In this document: positions 5,507 through 10,025 of the stretch, piece by piece
How the letters are laid out: the number at the start of each line of letters is the position of its first letter
How positions within the stretch are numbered: position 1 is the stretch's first letter
Assembly: GCA_025201865.1 (NCBI GenBank)
Contig: MU602705.1
Coordinates: 69,819-79,843 of the forward strand
DNA: 10,025 nucleotides
Direction: 5' to 3'
Origin: Ramicandelaber brevisporus
Lineage: Eukaryota; Kickxellomycota; Ramicandelaberales; Ramicandelaberaceae
Position numbers and translations under genes: made by a program
The notes under the pieces: generated by a model
Database searches by the model: none
What the model was told of the DNA's origin: nothing
Seen by the model: only the letters and a program-made list of their open reading frames with translations

Positions 5507-7534
5507 ATGAGCCGCTTTCTGCCAGCACTTCGGGATATCCTTCGAGGCGGCAGCTCCTCTGCTATGGACGAAGATCTAGACGACTTCTCCGCCAGCGGTA
5601 GTCCTGGACTAAGCAGCTCAGATTCTCGACCACTGCAGGCAGTCTTTGCTGCGCCTCCAGCTGAGATTCCCGAAGGTCACTGTGTAGAATGTGCTGACAC
5701 TGTGGCCACTGTCCGCTGCGATACATGCTCCGAAGGCTTTTGCGAGGTTTGCAGCGCCATGTTGCATCGTACTGGCAACCGTCGTCAGCATCAGATCCGT
5801 CCGTTGCATGAGTCAGCACCGGAGCAGGAATTGCAGCCACAGACGCAGCAGACGCAGCAGACGCAGCAGACGCAGCAGACGCAGCAGACGCAGCAGACGC
5901 AGCAGACAGAGCAATCCTCTTCGGCCAGCGTGTCGAATGGAGCGGCCACTGCAGCTGCTGATATGCCAACTGCTGTGCCCACAGCTGTTAAACTTGCTCT
6001 GCCTGTAGTTGCGGCCAGCGGAAGTGCTGCGAGCGTTGCCAGCAGTGCTAGCGCTGCCGATGTCGACTTTGGAGGAGCTCGAGGTGCTGTTGTAACATCT
6101 GGCGATACCAAGTTCTCGGCCTGGATCACTGAGCGAGCCAAGTATATTCCAGTGCGCTTGAGCATGGAGGAGCGCAAGGCTCTTCGTCTACTGGAGGCTG
6201 CTCTCAATGTGTCCGAATACACCGATAAGGTTGACATCATCTCGTATTCCAGCAAGGCCAAGCGCATCGTTGCGCAGATCCGTGAGATTTGTGCAATTCT
6301 GGCTGGCCTCGTTGTTGCCAGCGACTACAGCGCTGGTCAGGAGCTCTTCATGGATCAAGACTATGCCGCTAACGAGGAGTTCTTCCAGCGCGTGTTTGAG
6401 ATTGGTCGCCGGCATAAGATTATGAACCCAGAGAAGATGCGAGGCTCGTATGGAAAGCTCATGTATCTGCTGCAAGACTCAATGATTCCCGAGATTAAGG
6501 ATACCCTGGGCTTTGCCTGCGTTGCTCCAATCCGAACGGTCTATTCTGTCCTTGAAGAACGAAACACACTACCGCTGCTGCAGGACGACTTGATTGCAAT
6601 TGCCACCAAGGAGATTCTGCCAGCTGGTCGCTCTCGGGGTGAGATTCAGCGTGACATTCGGGCCAAGGAGAAGGCCATTGAGGTGCTTGCCAAGCGGTAT
6701 GCATCCAAGTCTCTCTCAGCCGACAACATTCGCACTCTGCTTTACTCCATTGGCGACAACCACAGTTATCTGCGCTCCAACCGTGATCCATGTGAAAAGA
6801 TTCAAAAGTATCTTCAACGATACTTTTCGCCAACTGAGGTTGGCACGGATCAGTCATTCTCACTGTCCATTCTTTCAGGCAGAGGTGGTGCTCGTCTCTC
6901 ACATAGCCACGAAACCCAGTATTACTACGTCAATCAGACACTTTCGCTGTGGCGTGAAGTTGCTCATGAAATGTTCATGCTGTGGTGCAATACCGACAGC
7001 GATCTCCTCAATCCCCGCAGTCCATATCGATTGTGTGACACTGGCCAAGGCCTGAATCGCGTCCAAGCCTGTCCGAGCGTATCGCGATCTATTCATGGCA
7101 TTCTCCACCGTGCACAACGCTCTGCTGGCCACTGGGTTGGCTCGTCGGCGATACATCTTGGTGATCGCAATGTGCCCAATGCAATGATGTTTATCGACAA
7201 GTACTGCCAGGTCGCTGATATTCTCAATCCAATGTGCACTTGTATCGACTATCTTGAGAATCTGCGCACCTCCCGCACTCAAAACGACGCTAAGCTGCGT
7301 GACTATGTCAACAGCACATTTGGTGACATTGACAGTGCCATCAAGACAATCTTGACTGACTTCTTCCGCCATGCCTTTGATGGTTCCGGCGCCGACAACT
7401 TCTTTGATGCCGGCTCTTGCATTGATGGACGTCTGACTTCTGCCTGGAACTGGTGCTCGAAGATTGAGAAGAAGTCATTCCACCCTCTGATGCTTCTCTC
7501 TGGCTTTATTGGATACAACGGCAGCGGATATTAA
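5507..7534 (+). CDS. UPF0652 / DUF2009 protein with N-terminal B-box zinc finger
   Basis: A 675-residue member of a eukaryotic family of unknown function (DUF2009; UPF0652 in fission yeast and others). I recognise the family by the C-terminal block HETQYYYVNQTLSLWRE (468-484), then RLCDTGQGLNRVQACPSVSR (508-527), WVGSSAIHLGDRNVPNAMMF (543-562) and IDKYCQVADILNP (563-575). DUF2009 spans about 203-672. The N-terminus holds a B-box-type zinc finger with ligands C59, C62, C71, C74, C79, C82, H87 and H95. A Thr-Gln-Gln repeat (about 112-133) and an Ala/Ser-rich linker to ~200 join the two parts. There is no signal peptide and no convincing membrane segment. The first residues before the zinc finger are acidic and Ser-rich. 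The start at 5507 is the first ATG after the RMI1 stop; Met20 is an alternative. The biochemical role is not known to me and should not be guessed from the B-box alone. Confidence 0.9.
   Translation: MSRFLPALRDILRGGSSSAMDEDLDDFSASGSPGLSSSDSRPLQAVFAAPPAEIPEGHCVECADTVATVRCDTCSEGFCEVCSAMLHRTGNRRQHQIRPLHESAPEQELQPQTQQTQQTQQTQQTQQTQQTQQTEQSSSASVSNGAATAAADMPTAVPTAVKLALPVVAASGSAASVASSASAADVDFGGARGAVVTSGDTKFSAWITERAKYIPVRLSMEERKALRLLEAALNVSEYTDKVDIISYSSKAKRIVAQIREICAILAGLVVASDYSAGQELFMDQDYAANEEFFQRVFEIGRRHKIMNPEKMRGSYGKLMYLLQDSMIPEIKDTLGFACVAPIRTVYSVLEERNTLPLLQDDLIAIATKEILPAGRSRGEIQRDIRAKEKAIEVLAKRYASKSLSADNIRTLLYSIGDNHSYLRSNRDPCEKIQKYLQRYFSPTEVGTDQSFSLSILSGRGGARLSHSHETQYYYVNQTLSLWREVAHEMFMLWCNTDSDLLNPRSPYRLCDTGQGLNRVQACPSVSRSIHGILHRAQRSAGHWVGSSAIHLGDRNVPNAMMFIDKYCQVADILNPMCTCIDYLENLRTSRTQNDAKLRDYVNSTFGDIDSAIKTILTDFFRHAFDGSGADNFFDAGSCIDGRLTSAWNWCSKIEKKSFHPLMLLSGFIGYNGSGY
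5840..5911. repeat. 9-bp tandem repeat coding for Gln-Thr-Gln in UPF0652
   Basis: Seven perfect CAGACGCAG units (5840-5902) and one degraded unit. They encode a Thr-Gln-Gln run between the B-box and the DUF2009 domain. Perfect identity at third positions points to recent expansion. Confidence 0.95.
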
Positions 7535-8009
7535 GCCGCTTAACTTTTTTTTTAATTAATCAAACGTTCTTTTTCGATGTCAACCTCAGTCTCAAACGTT
7601 AAGGCCATTGTTAAAAGTTTCAAAAATGAACTTCTTTTCGTACTCACTACAATCACGGCTTGGCGATAAGCAGATATCGATTAATCCACTCCCTCCCCTT
7701 TTTTCTGGTCCAGCTAACTGGTTCTCCTGAAATGAAACTTTACCATTCTTTCTGATTCACTCCCCTCACCTTAATATTACAGCAATAATAATCATGCACA
7801 GAGCCGCAGCTCATCAATTCACTACCGCAACACAACACAGCAGTTCCTCTACACATACAACCAGCATCGACCCAATATCCACTATTGATCAGCTCACTGC
7901 TACCTGCTAGCCTTTTATTATTACTTCTTTTTTTTTTACTTTCCTTCAGCTGCTACTATTAATTACATACTCTACTATACTCAATAAACACCACACATAT
8001 TCAGTTGAT
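7535..8009. promoter_or_regulatory. 475-bp spacer and presumed promoter/leader of the flavin monooxygenase
   Basis: This is the longest non-coding stretch here. It opens with a T-run and TAATTAAT (about 7544-7560), where the UPF0652 mRNA may end. It then carries two GATA-like sites (GATAAG at 7665-7670 and AGATAT at 7672-7677), a C/T-rich block near 7688-7706, and a T-run followed by a pyrimidine stretch ending in CAG (7927-7949) that resembles a 3' splice site. Short ATG-initiated frames occur at 7577, 7626 and 7794. The last 60 bp are A/T/C-rich with few G. I see no RNA gene or conserved coding sequence. Confidence 0.5.
7794..7910 (+). other. Possible upstream ORF (38 codons) before the flavin monooxygenase
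   Basis: An ATG-initiated frame of 38 codons ending in TAG 99 bp before the monooxygenase start. The peptide is rich in Ser, Thr, His and Ala and has no acidic residue in its first 25. It is listed because it is the nearest upstream ATG with a substantial frame. It counts as an uORF only if the transcript starts upstream of 7794 and keeps this segment. It could equally be chance or part of a spliced-out leader. Confidence 0.25.
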
Positions 8010-9617
8010 ATGCCACCATCCGTCTGCATTGTGGGTTCTGGATTCAGCGGTATCTGTGCCACCGTCCAGCTGAAGAAGCAGCTTGGTCTCGACAACATCA
8101 CCGTCTATGAAATGAACGACGACCTGGGCGGCACTTGGTATCCATCGTATCCAGCTGCCGCATGCGATGTCCCCAGCCACTTGTACTCGCTGTCATTTGA
8201 GCTCAATCCAAACTGGACCAACAAGTACTCCGGCCAGCCAGAGATTCTGGCGTACTTGAAGCATGTTGCCCGCAAGTACGAGGTGTACCAGCACATTGAG
8301 TTTGGAACCGAAGTGCTGGAGGCCGCGTGGAACCAAGCCAGCAGCTGCTGGATGGTGACCATCAAGCGCAAGCGTCTCACAGTTCCTGGACTTGATTCTG
8401 CAAATGCCAGTCCAATTATCAAAGGTGGTAGCGGTGGCAGAGATGATTCATCTGGTGTTCCGATTCACGCGGTCGACTCTCACGACACCGCAGCTGGCGA
8501 TGATGTATACGAGATTGTCACCAAGCAATTTGATGTGTTCATCAGTGGTGTTGGCACGCTCCGCGTTCCGTCCATCCCGTCCGTGTTTGACGGCTTCACC
8601 GGTCCCAAGTTTCACTCATCGCGATGGGACAAATCCATTGACCTCGCCGGCAAATCCGTCGCCATCGTTGGTACCGGTGCCAGCGCCATCCAGATCATCC
8701 CAGATATTGCACCCAAGGTCAAGCATCTCACTGTCTTCCAGCGCACTCCAACCTGGATCATGCCGCGCCACAATACCACTTATCCCGAATGGCTCAAGAC
8801 TCTGTTTGCCTACGTGCCGTTGCTGCTGTGGGCATACCGTGTCTACTTCTTCATCTTTGCTGAGGTCACTTACTATGCGTTCCGATCCGGCTCACCAATT
8901 GCTTGGATTGCAAACTTGATGGCGCGCATGCACCTGAACCGCCAGCTGCCTGGAAATGAAAACAAGGAGCTGCGTGAAAAAATCACTCCCAAGTACGCAC
9001 TCGGTTGCAAGCGCATTGTTGTAGCTGATGACTACTACCCGGCTCTTGCCCGCTCCAATGTTACGGTGGTCACGAACAGTATCAAGTCGGTTGGCGTGGA
9101 GCATGGTAACGATATTATCACGGATGATGGCATAGTTCACACTCCAGACGTCCTTATTCTCGCCACTGGGTTCTCAGGGCACGCTTACTTCTCGCCAATG
9201 GTGGTTCGTAACAAGGATGGTGTCAACGTCATGGATTACCTATCGACTGACACCCGTGCATACTATGGATTGTGCATGGATGGCTGTCCGAATGCATTCC
9301 TGCTATTTGGTCCATTCGCAAGTCTCGGTCACAATTCTGTTGTGTTCATTATTGAGTGCCAGATCAACTTGATGATTGCCTCGCTGCGCGAAATGATGAA
9401 GAAAGGCTGCTGCACTGTCGAGGTTAAACGGTCGGCCATTGATACATTCCGTAAAGACGTCATCGATTCCGCGTTCGAAGGCAGCGCATGGGCACAAGGA
9501 TGCGCAAGCTGGTATCTTAGCGGAGATGGAATGGCAAATGTGCTGTGGACTCGCACATGCACAATGTTTTGGTGGCTAACACGCTCAATAAACAAAGACC
9601 ACTTCATGTGGAACTAA
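8010..9617 (+). CDS. Class B flavin-dependent monooxygenase, Baeyer-Villiger type
   Basis: A 535-residue FAD- and NADPH-dependent monooxygenase, probably turning a ketone into an ester or lactone, or oxidising a soft nucleophile. The FAD Rossmann motif GSGFSG is at 9-14, with the ribose-binding acid at E34 and GGTW at 40-43. The Baeyer-Villiger fingerprint FxGxxxHxxxW[PD] is met exactly by FTGPKFHSSRWD (196-207). The NADPH-binding GTGASA is at 221-226, the LATGF motif at 384-388, and GPFASLGHNS at 434-443. An aromatic, hydrophobic stretch at about 265-290 may touch a membrane; similar stretches occur in relatives. Two oddities: the segment between GGTW and YPxxxCD is one residue shorter than in the homologues I remember, and residues about 122-165 form a Gly/Asp/Ser-rich insertion. 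Folding starts almost at residue 1, so the ATG at 8010 is right and there is no targeting peptide. The substrate is unknown. Confidence 0.92.
   Translation: MPPSVCIVGSGFSGICATVQLKKQLGLDNITVYEMNDDLGGTWYPSYPAAACDVPSHLYSLSFELNPNWTNKYSGQPEILAYLKHVARKYEVYQHIEFGTEVLEAAWNQASSCWMVTIKRKRLTVPGLDSANASPIIKGGSGGRDDSSGVPIHAVDSHDTAAGDDVYEIVTKQFDVFISGVGTLRVPSIPSVFDGFTGPKFHSSRWDKSIDLAGKSVAIVGTGASAIQIIPDIAPKVKHLTVFQRTPTWIMPRHNTTYPEWLKTLFAYVPLLLWAYRVYFFIFAEVTYYAFRSGSPIAWIANLMARMHLNRQLPGNENKELREKITPKYALGCKRIVVADDYYPALARSNVTVVTNSIKSVGVEHGNDIITDDGIVHTPDVLILATGFSGHAYFSPMVVRNKDGVNVMDYLSTDTRAYYGLCMDGCPNAFLLFGPFASLGHNSVVFIIECQINLMIASLREMMKKGCCTVEVKRSAIDTFRKDVIDSAFEGSAWAQGCASWYLSGDGMANVLWTRTCTMFWWLTRSINKDHFMWN
9587..9592 (+). 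terminator. AATAAA hexamer inside the monooxygenase coding end
   Basis: A canonical poly(A) hexamer in the Ser-Ile-Asn codons, with its last base 25 nt before the end of the stop codon. Cleavage 10-30 nt downstream would fall within a few bases of the stop. With only 33 bp to the converging gene, this hexamer or the ATTAAA at 9631 is the likely 3' end signal. Confidence 0.35.
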
Positions 9618-9630
9618 GGTTGTATCTGAT

Positions 9631-9636
9631 ATTAAA
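9631..9636 (+). terminator. ATTAAA poly(A) signal variant after the monooxygenase stop
   Basis: The common AATAAA variant ATTAAA, 14 nt after the stop and leading into an A run, in the 33-bp convergent spacer. Use of this site would put the 3' end inside the antisense of the neighbouring coding region. Confidence 0.4.
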
Positions 9637-9650
9637 AAAAGAATGCAATT

Positions 9651-10025
9651 TTAAAGACTGAGTGGAAGGGTTTCTGATTCGTTGAGAGTCACGACAAATG
9701 TGAGGCTCATGAACTGCAGCATGAACTGCGGGTTCTCGTGCACCATGGTTTTGTAGGCTTGCCGGGAGAGACTGAGCACTGTGCAGTCGGTCTCGGCCCA
9801 GAGCGTGGTGGAGCGCCGCTTGCCCAGGAGCAGGCTCTTCTCGCCGACAATGGCACCAGGCAGCACGGACTCGTCGATGGTCTGACAGCGCCGGGTAGCG
9901 TCGCTTGACTGGCGGACCATCCTCATTGCGCCGGATTCCACAACCAGGATCCCATAGTCAGGCGAGTCGCCGGCGGACCACACCCGCTCGCCGGCAAGAA
10001 GCTGCCGCGTCTCAAACCACCGCGC
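9651..10025 (-). CDS. C-terminal part of a cyclic-nucleotide-binding-domain protein (5' end outside window)
   Basis: The frame is open from the right edge to the TAA at 9651-9653, giving the last 124 residues. No start codon is needed or seen within the window. It reads as a cyclic-nucleotide-binding (CAP/PKA-R-like) beta-roll: a Gly-Asp turn in VWSAGDSPDYGILVVESG, then VLPGAIVGEKSLLLGKRR covering the phosphate-binding cassette with its conserved Gly-Glu and an Arg in RRSTT, then WAETDCTVLSLSRQAY and a closing helix. Such domains at the extreme C-terminus occur in SulP/STAS-type anion transporters of early-diverging fungi and bacteria, and in kinases or channels. The spacing here recalls the transporter type, but the part that would decide is off the edge. 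It converges with the monooxygenase 33 bp away. Codon use is notably G/C-rich at third positions compared with its neighbour. Confidence 0.75.
   Translation of the reverse strand, partial: ARWFETRQLLAGERVWSAGDSPDYGILVVESGAMRMVRQSSDATRRCQTIDESVLPGAIVGEKSLLLGKRRSTTLWAETDCTVLSLSRQAYKTMVHENPQFMLQFMSLTFVVTLNESETLPLSL

Noticed and set aside
5468-5911. CRISPR-like or satellite array in the repeat-rich segments.
   Set aside because: Units are 8-9 bp and directly abutting, without spacers, and the longer array is in frame within a coding region. They are minisatellites.
5791-6267. Minus-strand frame with repeated Cys-Cys-Val, overlapping UPF0652.
   Set aside because: It is an antisense reading of the CAGACGCAG array and has no domain outside the repeat.
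7535-8009. A tRNA or other RNA gene in the longest spacer.
   Set aside because: No cloverleaf-like pairing or A/B box elements could be recognised by eye on either strand.

Overview
This is a eukaryotic nuclear segment, most likely from an early-diverging (chytrid-like) fungus. The histone H3 carries several residues typical of fungal rather than animal H3: Ser102, Gln120 and Leu130 in mature numbering. The other genes are ordinary nuclear genes: a mitochondrial ribosomal protein with a presequence, RMI1, a B-box/DUF2009 protein, and a flavin monooxygenase. Spacers are short, no gene needs an intron inside its coding region to read as a complete family member, and simple-sequence repeats run through coding and non-coding DNA. 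The species cannot be fixed from this sequence alone.

Layout from left to right: an A/C-rich leader and histone H3 (+, 78-488); a family 25 glycosyltransferase (GT25) with one N-terminal membrane anchor (+, 696-1808); a convergent AT- and pyrimidine-rich spacer; mitochondrial ribosomal protein uS9m (-, 2006-3334); a 157-bp divergent spacer with purine-rich leaders facing both ways; an RMI1-type subunit of the RecQ/topoisomerase III dissolvasome (+, 3492-5432); 74 bp with an 8-bp tandem repeat; a UPF0652/DUF2009 B-box protein (+, 5507-7534); a 475-bp spacer with small upstream ORFs; a class B flavin monooxygenase with the Baeyer-Villiger fingerprint (+, 8010-9617); and, converging on it 33 bp away, the C-terminal 124 residues of a cyclic-nucleotide-binding-domain protein (-, 9651 to beyond the right edge).

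The genes look like unrelated housekeeping or metabolic neighbours rather than a pathway. They cover chromatin, protein glycosylation, mitochondrial translation, recombination-intermediate resolution, a conserved protein of unknown function, and oxidative metabolism. I found no mobile element, CRISPR array, tRNA, rRNA or obvious new system. The most interesting points are the architecture of RMI1 (an enlarged acidic insertion in the first OB fold, a repeat-laden linker, and an apparent second OB fold of the kind that binds RMI2 in animals), a cysteine-free histone H3, the symmetric purine leaders of the divergent pair, and very tight gene ends with a poly(A)-like hexamer inside a coding sequence.
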